Shown here: positions 34,817 to 46,988 of the stretch, piece after piece
Position numbering within the stretch: position 1 is the stretch's first letter
Layout of the letters: every line of letters begins with the position of its first letter
Assembly: GCF_012034175.1 (NCBI RefSeq)
Contig: NZ_JAATEJ010000005.1
Span: 62,001-126,000 of the forward strand
From: Actinacidiphila epipremni
GTDB lineage: Bacteria > Actinomycetota > Actinomycetes > Streptomycetales > Streptomycetaceae
Reading direction: 5' to 3'
Length of the DNA: 64,000 nt
The notes under the pieces: model-generated
Database searches by the model: none
Told to the model about the DNA's origin: nothing
The model's input: only the letters and a program-made list of their open reading frames with translations
Position numbers and translations under genes: made by a program

Positions 34817-35509
34817 TCAGTGCGGTACGGCCAGGCCCGCGACGAGGACGGCGACCAGGCGGCGGGCGTCGTAGCGGGGGTCGCTCTCGGCGCCGGCGCA
34901 CAGATTCCCGACGCCGCGCATGAGCTGGTACGCGTCCACGCCGGCCTGGATCTCGCCGGCGGCGGTCGCGGCGTCCAGCAGGTCGGCGCACACCGGCAGG
35001 AGGCGTTCGAGGAAGGAGGCGTGCAGGGCCTCGAAGCCGGGGGCGTCGCCCTGCATCGCGGCGGCCAGGCCGTGCTTGGTGACCAGGAAGTCGGCGAAGA
35101 GGTCGACCCAGCGGCCGAGGGCGGCATGCGCGGTGGGCCCGGCCGCCAGCAGGACGGGGCCGGCCTCGGCGCAGGCGTCGATCTGGTGGCGGTAGACGGC
35201 GACGACCAGGTCGGCGCGGGTCGGGAAGTGCCGGTAGATCGTGCCGATGCCGACGCCGGCCCTGGCGGCGATATCCCGCACAGGCGCGTCCACGCCGGAG
35301 GTGACGAAGACCGCGGCGGCGGCGTCCAGGAGGCTCCGCTGATTGCGCTGCGCGTCCCGCCGCCGGGCCCGGGCGGGGGGGTCCGGGGCAGCTGGGCCAG
35401 CGGGGGCTGCCTGGCCGTCCGGGGTCGCCGAGCCGTCGGCGGTCGCCTCGCCGTCCGACGCCGCCGGGCCCTCGGGGGTCGCCGGGCCGGTGCCGTTGGT
35501 CTCGGCCAT
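34817..35509 (-). CDS. TetR-family transcriptional regulator
   Basis: A 230-residue repressor. A 45-residue Ala/Pro/Gly/Asp-rich tail precedes the TetR helix-turn-helix (AAAAVFVTSGVDAPVRDIAARAGVGIGTIYRHFPTRADLV, residues about 60-105). The all-helical ligand domain follows. I chose the ATG at 35509, which has GGAAGGAG upstream. It is divergent from an alpha/beta hydrolase gene, with two dyads between them, so it probably represses that gene and itself. Confidence 0.88.
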   Translation of the reverse strand: MAETNGTGPATPEGPAASDGEATADGSATPDGQAAPAGPAAPDPPARARRRDAQRNQRSLLDAAAAVFVTSGVDAPVRDIAARAGVGIGTIYRHFPTRADLVVAVYRHQIDACAEAGPVLLAAGPTAHAALGRWVDLFADFLVTKHGLAAAMQGDAPGFEALHASFLERLLPVCADLLDAATAAGEIQAGVDAYQLMRGVGNLCAGAESDPRYDARRLVAVLVAGLAVPH

Positions 35510-35555
35510 CTCGGCGCTCCTTCCGTGACGCGCCCGCGAGGGTGCGCTTGCAAAG

Positions 35556-35607
35556 CGGAACACGGTTCCGTATCGTCGTCGACAGGAAGCGGATCAGCGT
35601 TCCGCTT
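35556..35607. promoter_or_regulatory. Two dyad operators between divergent tetR and hydrolase genes
   Basis: CGGAACACGGTTCCG (35556-35570) has perfect 6-bp arms. A second dyad has perfect 7-bp arms AAGCGGA (35587-35593) and TCCGCTT (35601-35607). The first ends in GGTTCCG and the second contains GCGTTCCG, so both share the GTTCCG half-site. They are likely binding sites of the adjacent TetR protein. Confidence 0.65.
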
Positions 35608-35679
35608 CACCTCATGATGACAGAAGCCGGCACCGGCGTCGAAGCGCCGCGTCCGCCGCGCCCGATGAAAGGCCCTCCC

Positions 35680-36624
35680 ATGTCCGACCTCACCTCACCG
35701 CCCGTGCGCGACAGCGCCGGAGCACCGTCCGCCGTGGTGTCCGTACGGCCCGTCGTCCTGGCCGCTCCGGGCCGGGGCACCGACCTCCAGGTCCGGGTGT
35801 CCGCCCCGGCGAGCGGCGAGAGGCTGCCCGTCGTCGTCCTCTCGCACGGTTTCAGCTCCTCGATGGACGGCTACGCGCCGCTGGCCGACCACTGGGCCGC
35901 GCACGGCTTCGTCGTCGTCCAGCCCACCCACCTGGACTCGCGCACCCTGGCGCTGCCCGCCGGCGACCCCCGCACCCCGCACATATGGCGGCTGCGCGTC
36001 GAGGACCTGACGCGGGTGCTGGACGGGCTGGAGGCGCTGGAGGCCGCGCTGCCGGGGCTCGGCGGGCGGGTGGACCGGGACCGTGTCGCGGTCGCCGGGC
36101 ACTCCTGGGGCGCCCAGACGGCGAGCATGCTGCTGGGCGCGCGGGTCCTGGACGACGCCGGCGAGCCGGGCGAGGACCTGACGGACCCGCGGGTACGGGC
36201 CGGGGTGCTGCTCGCCCTGACCGGCCTGGGCGACAGCCTCACGCCGTTCGCCGCCGAGCACTTCCCCTTCATGCGGCCGTCGTTCGCCGGCCTCACCGCG
36301 CCGGCCCTCTTCGTCGCCGGCGACAAGGACCAGTCGGCGCTGTCCACCCGCGGCCCCGACTGGTTCACCGACGCGTACGCCTACAGCCCCGGCCCGAAGA
36401 GCCTGCTCACGCTGTACGGCGCGGAGCACTCGCTCGGCGGCGTGACCGGCTGGGGGGTGACCGAGACGACGGACGAGAACCCCGCGCGGGTCGCCCTGCT
36501 CCAGCGCATGACCACGGCGTACCTGCGCAGCGCCCTCGACCCCGCGGACACCGCCTGGCCGGCGGCCGTACAAGCCCTCGCCGACGGCCCCGAGCCGCTG
36601 GGGGAACTCAGCAGCAAGGAGTGA
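35680..36624 (+). CDS. Alpha/beta hydrolase (dienelactone hydrolase/PAF-acetylhydrolase-like)
   Basis: A 314-residue serine hydrolase with a complete nucleophile motif GHSWGAQ near residue 142, oxyanion region [27 protein letters not shown], an acid in [10 protein letters not shown] and a C-terminal His in YGAEHSLGG. No clear signal peptide, so it is probably cytosolic. Substrate unknown; chlorophyllase- or PAF-acetylhydrolase-like esters are possible. The ATG at 35680 follows AAAGG. It is divergent from, and probably controlled by, the neighbouring TetR repressor. Confidence 0.85.
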   Translation: MSDLTSPPVRDSAGAPSAVVSVRPVVLAAPGRGTDLQVRVSAPASGERLPVVVLSHGFSSSMDGYAPLADHWAAHGFVVVQPTHLDSRTLALPAGDPRTPHIWRLRVEDLTRVLDGLEALEAALPGLGGRVDRDRVAVAGHSWGAQTASMLLGARVLDDAGEPGEDLTDPRVRAGVLLALTGLGDSLTPFAAEHFPFMRPSFAGLTAPALFVAGDKDQSALSTRGPDWFTDAYAYSPGPKSLLTLYGAEHSLGGVTGWGVTETTDENPARVALLQRMTTAYLRSALDPADTAWPAAVQALADGPEPLGELSSKE

Positions 36625-36747
36625 GCAGACGCTCCCCCGGCGGCCGTAATCGGGTGGTGCGGGCGCCGGCGGGGTTCCTACAGTGGCTGCGCGCCGGGCC
36701 GCGGAGGAGAGCCGGGCGTCCCCGTCCCGGACGAGAGCCGTGCCGCC

Positions 36748-38558
36748 ATGCGAACGCACTACCCGCGCACCCCCCACCTGCCCTGGTCGCCGGGGGTGGC
36801 GGCGGACGACGTGCTGGCGGGCGGGCTCGCGGGGCTGCGCGGGCGGGAGGTCGTGGTCACCGAGAAGCTGGACGGCGAGAACACCACGCTGTACGCGGAC
36901 GGGCTGCACGCCCGCTCGCCGGACTCGGCCCACCACCCGTCGCGGACCTGGGTCAAGGCCCTCCAGGGGCGGATCGGGCCGCACATCCCGGCCGGCTGGC
37001 GGGTGTGCGGGGAGAACATGCAGGCCCGCCACTCCCTCGCGTACGACGACCTGGACAGCTGGTTCTACGGGTTCTCCGTGTGGGACGCCGCCGGGCGCTG
37101 CCTGGACTGGGACGCCACCGTGCGCTTCCTGCGCCGGCTGGGCGTGCCCGTCCCGCGGGTGCTGTGGCGCGGGGTGTACGACGAGCGGGCGCTGCGCCGG
37201 CTGGCGGCCGGGTGGGACACCGCGCGGCGCGAGGGGTACGTCGTCCGCAGCGTCGAGGGCTTCGGGGCCCGGGAGTTCGGGGAGCGGGTGGCCAAGTGGG
37301 TGCGGCCCGGGCACGTACAGACCGACACGCACTGGATGCACGCCGCCGTCGTGGAGAACGGGCTCGGGCCGGCCGCGCCGCTGTGGGCGGTACGGTCCGG
37401 GGGCGGCGCGCAGGCGGCGGCGCTGCTCGCGGCGGCGGGGCTGGCGGAAGGCGACCGCGTGCCGCCGGAGGCCGAGGCGGTGGCCGCCGACGCGGCGGCG
37501 CGGCTGGACGTGCTGGGGCGGACCGGCGACGCGCGGCTGGCGGGGGTGCTCGCGGCGGCGCTGCACGGCCGCCGGCGGTCCTGGGCGGTGCCGCGGCTCG
37601 CCGCGCGGCTCGGCATGCGGCAGGCCCGCCGGGTCGGCGACCTGGTGGGCCTCCATCCCCTCCTGCACCAGCCGTATCCCGACGCCGAGCGGGCGGGCGG
37701 GCTGGTCCGGATGGCCGCGGCGGCGGACCTGGGCGTACTGCACGCGGTGGCGGGCGCGGTGCTCGCCGGGCGGGACGGCGCGGCGGCGGACAGGGCGCGC
37801 GAGCAGGTGGAGTGGTCCGCGCTGCACGCCGAGGACGCCGGGCTGCTGGGCGAGGCGCCGCTGGAGGACCTGCGCGCCGGCCTGCGCGCGGCGCTGGGCG
37901 CGCGGGCCGGCGCGGACGCCGCCGACCGGTGCTGGGCGCAGGCGCGGGAGCTGTGCGCGCGGGGGCGGGTGGTCTCGGTCGAGGAGGCGGTCGCGGCGAC
38001 CTGGCGGTGGCGGGACGGGGACTTCCCCCGGCTGGTCCACCTCGTCGGGCCGTCCGGCAGCGGCAAGAGCACGTTCGCCGCGGGGCTGCCGGGGGTGGAC
38101 GTGACGGTGTCGCTGGACGAACTGCGGCTGGCCCGCGGCTCCCGGGCGGACCAGAGCGCCAACTCCGCCGTACTTCGCGACGGGTTGGCGCGGCTGGACG
38201 CGGCGCTCGCGCGCGGCGGCACCGTGGTGTGGGACGCCACCTCGCTGACCGGGCGGCAGCGTTCGGCGGTGCAGGCGGTGGCGCGCCGGCGGGACGCCCT
38301 GGTCACCCACGCGGTCGTGCTGGCCGGCGAGGAGGAGCTGGCCCGGCGCAACGCGGCGCGGCAGCATCCGGTGCCGCGGGACGTACTGGCGGGGCAGCTG
38401 CGCAGGTTCGACCCGCCGTATCCGGGCCAGGCGCACCGCGTGTGGTACGTCGGCGCGAGCGGGACGGTGGAGGACGTGGCGGGCGCCGCCTCGCCGGACG
38501 CTTGCCGGTACGGAGCGGGCACCGGGGCGTACGCGGCGGTGGGCGGGGAGGGCGTGTG

Positions 38559-38559
<1 letters not shown>
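36748..38559 (+). CDS. RNA ligase-polynucleotide kinase fusion (RNA repair)
   Basis: A 603-residue two-enzyme protein. Residues 1-230 are a nucleotidyltransferase-fold RNA ligase of the T4 Rnl2-like class: motif I KLDGEN (adenylated Lys), a motif III-like FYGFSVWD, motif [13 protein letters not shown] and motif V VAKWVR. A helical region (about 240-420) links to a P-loop kinase/phosphatase domain (GPSGSGKST at 434-442, then SLDELR and WDATSLT) of the polynucleotide kinase type. Together these would re-phosphorylate and seal broken RNA. Its TGA overlaps the next ATG by one base, so the pair is translationally coupled. Confidence 0.87.
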
Positions 38560-41510
<2,951 letters not shown>

Positions 41511-41541
41511 CACCGCAGGCCGCAGCGCCGCATACCGCGCC

Positions 41542-43695
41542 TCAGCGGCGGCGGGCGGCGGTCAGGGCCCGGCGGACCCGGCCGCGCGGGCGGCGGGGAG
41601 TGGTGAGGACGAGCGTCGCGCGGGAGGGGACGGTGAGCGTCGCGCCGGCCTTGAACTCCGTCTCGTCCCGGGCCTCGGCGCCGGCCGCGGTGTCCACCGC
41701 GATCCGCCAGGTGTCGCCGTACGGGCGGGCCGGCAGGGTGAACTCGACCGGTTCGTAGTGGCTGTTGAGCATGACGTAGAAGGAGTCGTCGGTGATCCGG
41801 CCGCCGCGCGGGTCCGGTTCGCTGATGGCGTCGCCGCCCAGGAAGAGGGCGACGGCGTGGGCGTCCGCGCGGTGCCAGTCGCCGTCGGCCATGACCCGGC
41901 CGCCCGGGGTGAACCACACCGCGTCGCCGGGGCCCGGTCCTGCGGTGTCGCCGCGCAGGAAGCGGCGGCGCCGGAAGACCGGGTGGTCGCGCCGCAGGGC
42001 GATCAACGACCGGGTGAAGTCGAGGAGTTCGCGCTGCCCGGCGTCGAGGTCCCAGTGCGTCCAGGACAGTTCGCCGTCCTGGCAGTAGACGTTGTTGTTG
42101 CCGTGCTGGGTGCGGCCGAACTCGTCACCGTGGCCGATCATCGGCACGCCCTGCGAGATCAGCAGCGTGGTGAGGAAGTTGCGCTGCTGGCGGGCCCGCA
42201 GCTCCAGCACCGCCGGGTCGTCGGTGTCGCCCTCGGCGCCGCAGTTCCAGGACCGGTTGTGCGCCTCGCCGTCCCGGTTGTCCTCGCCGTTGGCCTCGTT
42301 GTGCTTGTCGTTGTACGAGACCAGGTCGCGCAGCGTGAAACCGTCGTGGCACGTCACGAAGTTGACGCTCGCGCGGGGCCGGCGGCTGTCGTCCTGGTAG
42401 AGGTCGGAGGAGCCGGTAAGCCGGGAGGCCAGGTCCGGCAGGGTGGCCGGCTCGCCGCGCCAGAAGTCGCGCACGGTGTCGCGGTAGCGGCCGTTCCACT
42501 CGCTCCACAGCGGTGGGAAGTTGCCGACCTGGTAGCCGCCCTCGCCCACGTCCCACGGCTCGGCGATCAGCTTGACGCGGCTGACCACCGGGTCCTGCTG
42601 CACCAGGTCGAAGAACGCCGAGAGCCGGTCGACCTCGTGGAACTGCCGGGCGAGCGTGGCCGCCAGGTCAAAGCGGAAGCCGTCCACATGCATCTCGGTG
42701 ACCCAGTAGCGCAGGCTGTCCATGATGAGCTGGAGGACGTGCGGGCTGCGCATGAGCAGCGAGTTGCCGGTGCCGGTGGTGTCGAAGTAGTACGCCGGGT
42801 CCTCGTCGACGAGCCGGTAGTAGGAGGCGTTGTCGATGCCGCGCATCGAGAGCGTGGGGCCGAGGTGGCTGCCTTCGGCGGTGTGGTTGTAGACAACGTC
42901 GAGGATCACCTCGATGCCGGCGGCGTGCAGCGCCTTGACCATCGACTTGAACTCCCGTACCTGGCCGCCCTTTCCGCCGGCCGAGGAGTATTCGTTGTGC
43001 GGGGCGAAGAAGCCGATGGTGTTGTAGCCCCAGTAGTTGCGCAGGCCCCGGTCCAGCAGGTGGCCGTCCTGGACGAACTGGTGGACCGGCATCAGCTCCA
43101 GGGTCGTGATGCCGAGCCCGGTCAGGTGGTCGAGCACCGCCGGGTGCGCGAGGCCCGCGTACGTCCCCCGTATCTGGGGCGGCAGTCGAGGGTGCAGCCG
43201 GGTCAGGCCGCGGACGTGGGCCTCGTAGATCACCGACTCGTGGTAGGAGTGGCCCGGAGGCCGGTCGTCGCCCCAGTCGAAGGCCGGGTCCGTCACGACC
43301 GACAGCATCGTGTGGTGCAGGCTGTCCTGGGTGTTCTTGCCCTGCGGGTCGCCGAACGGGTAGCCGAACAGCGACTCGTGGCCGTCGGCCTGCCCGTCGA
43401 TGGCCTTGGCGTACGGGTCGAGCAGCAGCTTGGCGGGGTTGCAGCGCCGGCCGCGCCAGGGCTCGTACGGGCCGTGCACCCGGTAGCCGTAGCGCTGGCC
43501 GGGCCCCACGCCCGGCAGGTAGGCGTGCCAGATGAAGCCGTCGACCTCCGTGAGTTCGAGCCGCCGCTCGCGCCGCCCGTGGTCGATCAGGCACAGCTCG
43601 ACCTTCTCGGCGGCCTCGGAGAACAGCGCGAAGTTCGTGCCCGCGCCGTCGTACGTCGCGCCGAGCGGAAACGCGCGTCCGGTCCACTTCCGCAT
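41542..43695 (-). CDS. glgX: Glycogen debranching enzyme GlgX
   Basis: A 717-residue GH13 debranching enzyme that hydrolyses alpha-1,6 branches of glycogen limit dextrins. An N-terminal CBM48 (FPLGATYDGAGTNFALFSEAA) leads to the barrel with the four GH13 regions: DVVYNHT, DGFRFDLAA (nucleophile Asp), IAEPWDVG (acid/base Glu) and FVTCHDG. A C-terminal beta domain follows. Length is normal. GAGGGGG precedes the ATG at 43695. It converges on the RNA-repair operon with only 31 bases between stops. Confidence 0.96.
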   Translation of the reverse strand: MRKWTGRAFPLGATYDGAGTNFALFSEAAEKVELCLIDHGRRERRLELTEVDGFIWHAYLPGVGPGQRYGYRVHGPYEPWRGRRCNPAKLLLDPYAKAIDGQADGHESLFGYPFGDPQGKNTQDSLHHTMLSVVTDPAFDWGDDRPPGHSYHESVIYEAHVRGLTRLHPRLPPQIRGTYAGLAHPAVLDHLTGLGITTLELMPVHQFVQDGHLLDRGLRNYWGYNTIGFFAPHNEYSSAGGKGGQVREFKSMVKALHAAGIEVILDVVYNHTAEGSHLGPTLSMRGIDNASYYRLVDEDPAYYFDTTGTGNSLLMRSPHVLQLIMDSLRYWVTEMHVDGFRFDLAATLARQFHEVDRLSAFFDLVQQDPVVSRVKLIAEPWDVGEGGYQVGNFPPLWSEWNGRYRDTVRDFWRGEPATLPDLASRLTGSSDLYQDDSRRPRASVNFVTCHDGFTLRDLVSYNDKHNEANGEDNRDGEAHNRSWNCGAEGDTDDPAVLELRARQQRNFLTTLLISQGVPMIGHGDEFGRTQHGNNNVYCQDGELSWTHWDLDAGQRELLDFTRSLIALRRDHPVFRRRRFLRGDTAGPGPGDAVWFTPGGRVMADGDWHRADAHAVALFLGGDAISEPDPRGGRITDDSFYVMLNSHYEPVEFTLPARPYGDTWRIAVDTAAGAEARDETEFKAGATLTVPSRATLVLTTPRRPRGRVRRALTAARRR

Positions 43696-43929
43696 CCGTG
43701 CCCCCTCACCCGTCCACCCTCCGTGGCTCCGGGGGACACATACCCCGCGAGCCGCGGACCAGCCGCGGTGCGTGCCGGCCGGGCGCCGCGCCGGGCGGTG
43801 CGCTCACGACTTTGCCATTCCTTTACAGCAGGGTCCGTGGCCGCGTCGTCTCTCCGTCCGGTCTCCCGCCCGGGAGGCCGCCCGGCGCCCCGTCGAGGGA
43901 GCCGCCGGGCCGAACGACAGGAGAGCTTC

Positions 43930-44310
43930 ATGCGTGTACGGTCCGTTCTCGCCGCCCTCGGCTGCGCCACGGCGCTGGCCCTCGCCGGGGCCGGCACGGC
44001 GTCCGCCGACGCCGGCGCGACGCCCACCGCGCGGCCCTCGGCCGGTTCGGCGGGCGGTTCCGACACCGCCCAGGCGCCCCGTCCCGTGCCGTCGCCCGGC
44101 TCGGGCCGCCAGGCCGCCGGCGCCGGCGACCGCACCGGGTCCACCGGCGGGCAGGTCCGGGCGGTGCCCGCGGGCGCGCCCGACACCGGGGTGCCGGCGC
44201 CCTCGGCCGGTTCCGGTGACACCGTGACGGTCGCGGCGGCCGGCGCGGGCGTGCTGGTCATCGGCGCGGGCGCGGTCTACCTGCGCCGCCGGACCGCGGC
44301 CCGGGGCTGA
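43930..44310 (+). CDS. Small secreted protein with C-terminal wall/membrane anchor
   Basis: A 126-residue protein. The signal peptide (LAALGCATALALAGAGTASA, residues 7-26) leads to a Pro/Ser/Gly/Thr-rich extended middle. The C-terminus has PDTG about 15 residues before a hydrophobic helix (VTVAAAGAGVLVIGAGAVYL) and an Arg-rich tail (RRRTAARG). This is the layout of a sortase substrate, but the motif APDTG differs from LPXTG and LAXTG. The class F sortase gene starts four bases after its stop, so it is the obvious candidate substrate. AGGAGAG precedes the ATG. Confidence 0.8.
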   Translation: MRVRSVLAALGCATALALAGAGTASADAGATPTARPSAGSAGGSDTAQAPRPVPSPGSGRQAAGAGDRTGSTGGQVRAVPAGAPDTGVPAPSAGSGDTVTVAAAGAGVLVIGAGAVYLRRRTAARG

Positions 44311-44313
44311 CCC

Positions 44314-44979
44314 TTGCGTATCTCCCGGCCGGCCGCACCGGCGGTCCTCGCCGCGCTCTGCCTGACGTGCCTGCTCGCGGGCTGCGGTCCGGCCCCCGTG
44401 GCGGCGCCCGCCGCGGTGGGGCCGGCCGGGAGCACCGCGGCCGTACGCCCCCCGTCCGCGCCCCTGTCCGCGCCTCCGTCCGCCCCCGCGGCCGGCAGCC
44501 CGGCGCCGCTCGCGCGGTCGGTGCCGGAGCGGCTGCGCATCCCGGACATCGGGGTCGACACACCCGTGTCGCAGCTCGGCCTGGCGCCGGACGGCACGGT
44601 GGAGGTCCCGCCGATCGCGGCCGGCTCCCCCGCCGGCTGGTACCGCGGCTCGCCCACCCCCGGGCAGCTGGGCCCCTCGGTGCTGCTCGGCCATGTGACG
44701 GTGGGCGGTTACGGCGACGGGGTCTTCCGCCGGCTGTCCCTGCTGCGGCCGGGGGCCCGGGTGACGGTGGGCCTGCACGACGGTGCCTCGGCGGTCTTCA
44801 CCGTCTACGCGGTGCGTACCGTCGCCAAGGACCGCTTCCCGACGCAGGAGGTCTACGGCGACACCGCCCGCCCCGAACTGCGGCTGATCACCTGCGGCGG
44901 GCCGCACACCGCCGGCGGCTACCTCGACAACGTGGTCGTCTTCGCGTCGCTGACCGCCCCCTCGTCTGGAGAGAGTTGA
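44314..44979 (+). CDS. Class F sortase
   Basis: A 221-residue sortase. The N-terminal signal or anchor has a lipobox-like LLAGC, then a Pro/Ala linker. The sortase fold (from about residue 70, RLRIPDIGVDTPV) has the catalytic His in LLGHVT and the Cys in LRLITCGG; an Arg downstream is not obvious in the usual place. Class F enzymes of actinobacteria usually have unknown substrates. The start is a TTG at 44314, four bases after the preceding stop. Its TGA overlaps the next gene's TTG start. Confidence 0.87.
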   Translation: MRISRPAAPAVLAALCLTCLLAGCGPAPVAAPAAVGPAGSTAAVRPPSAPLSAPPSAPAAGSPAPLARSVPERLRIPDIGVDTPVSQLGLAPDGTVEVPPIAAGSPAGWYRGSPTPGQLGPSVLLGHVTVGGYGDGVFRRLSLLRPGARVTVGLHDGASAVFTVYAVRTVAKDRFPTQEVYGDTARPELRLITCGGPHTAGGYLDNVVVFASLTAPSSGES

Positions 44980-45473
44980 GCCCGTCCAAGGACCGGGCGG
45001 CTGCCGAGCTGTTCGCCGCCCTCTACCCCGGTCTCGCCGGGTGGTGCCGCCGTCTGGTGGACGACGACGGCACCGCGCACGAGATCGCCTCCGAGGCTTT
45101 CGCCCGCCTGTGGGCGCACTGGTCGGCGGTGGAGGAGCCGCGCGGCTTCGTCTACGTCACCGCGGCGAACCTGGTGCGCGACCACTGGCGCAAACTGGAC
45201 CGCGAGCGGCGGGCGGTCCGGCGGGCCGGCACCGAGGCGGCGCTCGCCCGGCAGCAGGCGGGCGCGGAGTCGTCGGTGCCGGTGCGGCTGCTGGTGCAGT
45301 CGCTGCCGGAGCGGCTGCGGACCGCCGTGCTGCTCTACTACTACGCCGACCTGCCGATCCGGGAGATCGCCGTGTTGACCAAGCGCAAGGAAGGCACGAT
45401 CAGGGCCGACCTGCACGCCGCCCGCGAATACCTGCGTGCCGGACTGGGAGAACGCCTTGATCACACCCGTTGA
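44976..45473 (+). CDS. ECF-type RNA polymerase sigma factor
   Basis: A 165-residue sigma-70 family protein. Region 2 (ELFAALYPGLAGWCRRLVDDDGTAHEIASEAFARLWAHW, with GFVYVTAANLVRDHWRK) and region 4 (LPERLRTAVLLYYYADLPIREIAVLTKRKEGTIRADLHAAREYLR) are both present. The TTG start overlaps the sortase stop, with GGAGAG just before it, indicating translational coupling. It is followed by an overlapping membrane protein that is probably its anti-sigma factor. Confidence 0.88.
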   Translation: MSPSKDRAAAELFAALYPGLAGWCRRLVDDDGTAHEIASEAFARLWAHWSAVEEPRGFVYVTAANLVRDHWRKLDRERRAVRRAGTEAALARQQAGAESSVPVRLLVQSLPERLRTAVLLYYYADLPIREIAVLTKRKEGTIRADLHAAREYLRAGLGERLDHTR

Positions 45474-45879
45474 GCCCTGGGACGAGCCCTTCGACGAGGA
45501 GCTGGCCGCGCTGCTGCTGGACGGCGGCCCGGCCGAACTCACCCCGCCGCCGGGGGCCTTCCGGCGGATCCGGCGCCGGGCGGCCCGCCGCCGGCTGCTG
45601 CGGGCCGGCGGCGCGGCCGGCGCGACCGCCGCGGTGGTCGCCGCCGCGGCGCTGCTGTGGCCGGCCCCCGAGGCGGCCCGCCACACGCCCGTGGTCCCGC
45701 TCGCCCCGCCGGCCGCGACGTCCACGCCCGCGCCGCCGCGCGCGACCCGCGACGTCATTCCCTCGCCCGAGCCCCGCCCCACCGACGACCCGGCCACCCC
45801 GACCGCCGACTCCCCTCGCGCCCCGGGCGCCCAGACCGGCGCCGTACGCGGCGGCGGCCGGCGCGCCGCCCGGCCGTGA
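45457..45879 (+). CDS. Probable anti-sigma-like membrane protein
   Basis: A 140-residue protein with an acidic cytoplasmic N-terminus (WDEPFDEELAALLLDGG), an Arg-rich segment (RRIRRRAARRRLL), one transmembrane helix (AGGAAGATAAVVAAAALLW, residues 50-68) and a Pro/Thr-rich extracellular tail. Its position right after an ECF sigma gene suggests an anti-sigma role, but no zinc-finger (HxxxCxxC) motif is present. I chose the TTG at 45457 (GGGAG six bases upstream), overlapping the sigma gene by 17 bases; an ATG at 45436 is also in frame. Confidence 0.7.
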   Translation: MITPVEPWDEPFDEELAALLLDGGPAELTPPPGAFRRIRRRAARRRLLRAGGAAGATAAVVAAAALLWPAPEAARHTPVVPLAPPAATSTPAPPRATRDVIPSPEPRPTDDPATPTADSPRAPGAQTGAVRGGGRRAARP

Positions 45880-45924
45880 CGGCGCGGGTGGCCGAGGCCG
45901 GCCGGTGGGCGGCCCCCGCCTGAC

Positions 45925-46854
45925 CTACCGGGCCCAGGGCGGGACCCAGGTGCCGGGGCGGTCGTGGCCGGCCGTGGTGGCGGCGAGGTGGGCGCGCAGG
46001 GTGGGCAGCGCCGGGTGCGGGTTGTCGCGGTGCCAGAGCAGGGAGTGCGGGTAGACCGGCGCGGGGTCGATGACCGGGATGCGGCGCAGGTCGTGGCCGG
46101 CCGGCCAGACGAGCCGGGCGGGCTCGCCCATGAAGGTGGCCAGGGCCGGGGTGTCGGCGATGGTGTCGAGGAGCGCGTCGGAGCCGAAGTTGGGGCCGGT
46201 CGCCTCGATCGTGAGGCCGAACTCGGCGGTGAGGTCGTCGTAGTAGGCGGCCCATTCGGTGCCGGGGACGATGCCGGGCATCCAGATCCGGTGCCCGGTG
46301 AGCCCGGCGAGGGTCACCGAGCGGGCGCCGGCCAGCGCGTGGCGGGGGCCGGTGAGGAGTTGCAGCGGCTCGTCGAGGACCCGTACGGACTCGATGTCCT
46401 CGGGCAGGGGCCGGCCGGGCATCCCGACCGCGCGGAAGGACGCGTCGATGGTGCCGGAGCGGATGGCGGCGACGGCCGCATCGATGTCGAACAGCGTCAG
46501 CACGCCGAGGTCGATGCCGGGGTGCGCGCGGTGGAAGCCGCGCATCAGGCCCGACTGCGCACTGCGCGAGGAGGTCACGTCGACGCGCAGCGGACGGTGG
46601 CCGGGGCGCACGGACGCGGCGGCGCGCTCGGCGACCCGTAGCAGTTCGCGGGCGTGCGGCAGGAACGCCTGGCCGTCGATGGTGAGTTCGGCGCCGCGCG
46701 GGGTGCGGGTGAACAGCCGCACCCCGAGTTCGCGCTCCAGCGCGGCGATGCGCTTGGAGACGGCCTGCTGGGTGACCGCGAGCTCGGTCGCGGCGTCCTG
46801 GAACCGCCCGGCGTCCGCGGCAGCGGCGAAGGTCCTGATGGTGTCGAGGTCCAC
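45925..46854 (-). CDS. LysR-family transcriptional regulator
   Basis: A 309-residue regulator with the N-terminal LysR helix-turn-helix (FAAAADAGRFQDAATELAVTQQAVSKRIAALERELGVRLFTRTPRGAELT, residues 8-58) and a two-lobed effector domain. The GTG at 46854 begins the standard LysR N-terminus (VDLDTIRTF). It is divergent from an MFS exporter gene, and a perfect 15-bp dyad lies between them, so it probably controls that gene. Confidence 0.92.
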   Translation of the reverse strand: MDLDTIRTFAAAADAGRFQDAATELAVTQQAVSKRIAALERELGVRLFTRTPRGAELTIDGQAFLPHARELLRVAERAAASVRPGHRPLRVDVTSSRSAQSGLMRGFHRAHPGIDLGVLTLFDIDAAVAAIRSGTIDASFRAVGMPGRPLPEDIESVRVLDEPLQLLTGPRHALAGARSVTLAGLTGHRIWMPGIVPGTEWAAYYDDLTAEFGLTIEATGPNFGSDALLDTIADTPALATFMGEPARLVWPAGHDLRRIPVIDPAPVYPHSLLWHRDNPHPALPTLRAHLAATTAGHDRPGTWVPPWAR

Positions 46855-46872
46855 ACCCGGCACCCTAGGGGT

Positions 46873-46887
46873 ACAACCGGCGGTTGT
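46873..46887. promoter_or_regulatory. LysR-type operator
   Basis: ACAACCGGCGGTTGT is a perfect dyad (7-bp arms, one central base) in the gap between the divergent lysR and MFS genes, with a further GCGGTTGT half-site at 46901-46908. It has the spacing of a LysR recognition site. Confidence 0.7.
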
Positions 46888-46988
46888 GTCCGGCGGCTCC
46901 GCGGTTGTTTGACCCCAGGTCACGGCTCTGGCTTGGATGCCGGTGGTCACGGATCGGTTGTGCGGGCGAGCGGTGAGGGGCGTCGGGC

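Noticed and set aside
44314..44979. Annotating the sortase as a lipoprotein
   Set aside because: LLAGC could be a lipobox, but sortases usually keep an uncleaved anchor, and sequence alone does not decide between the two.
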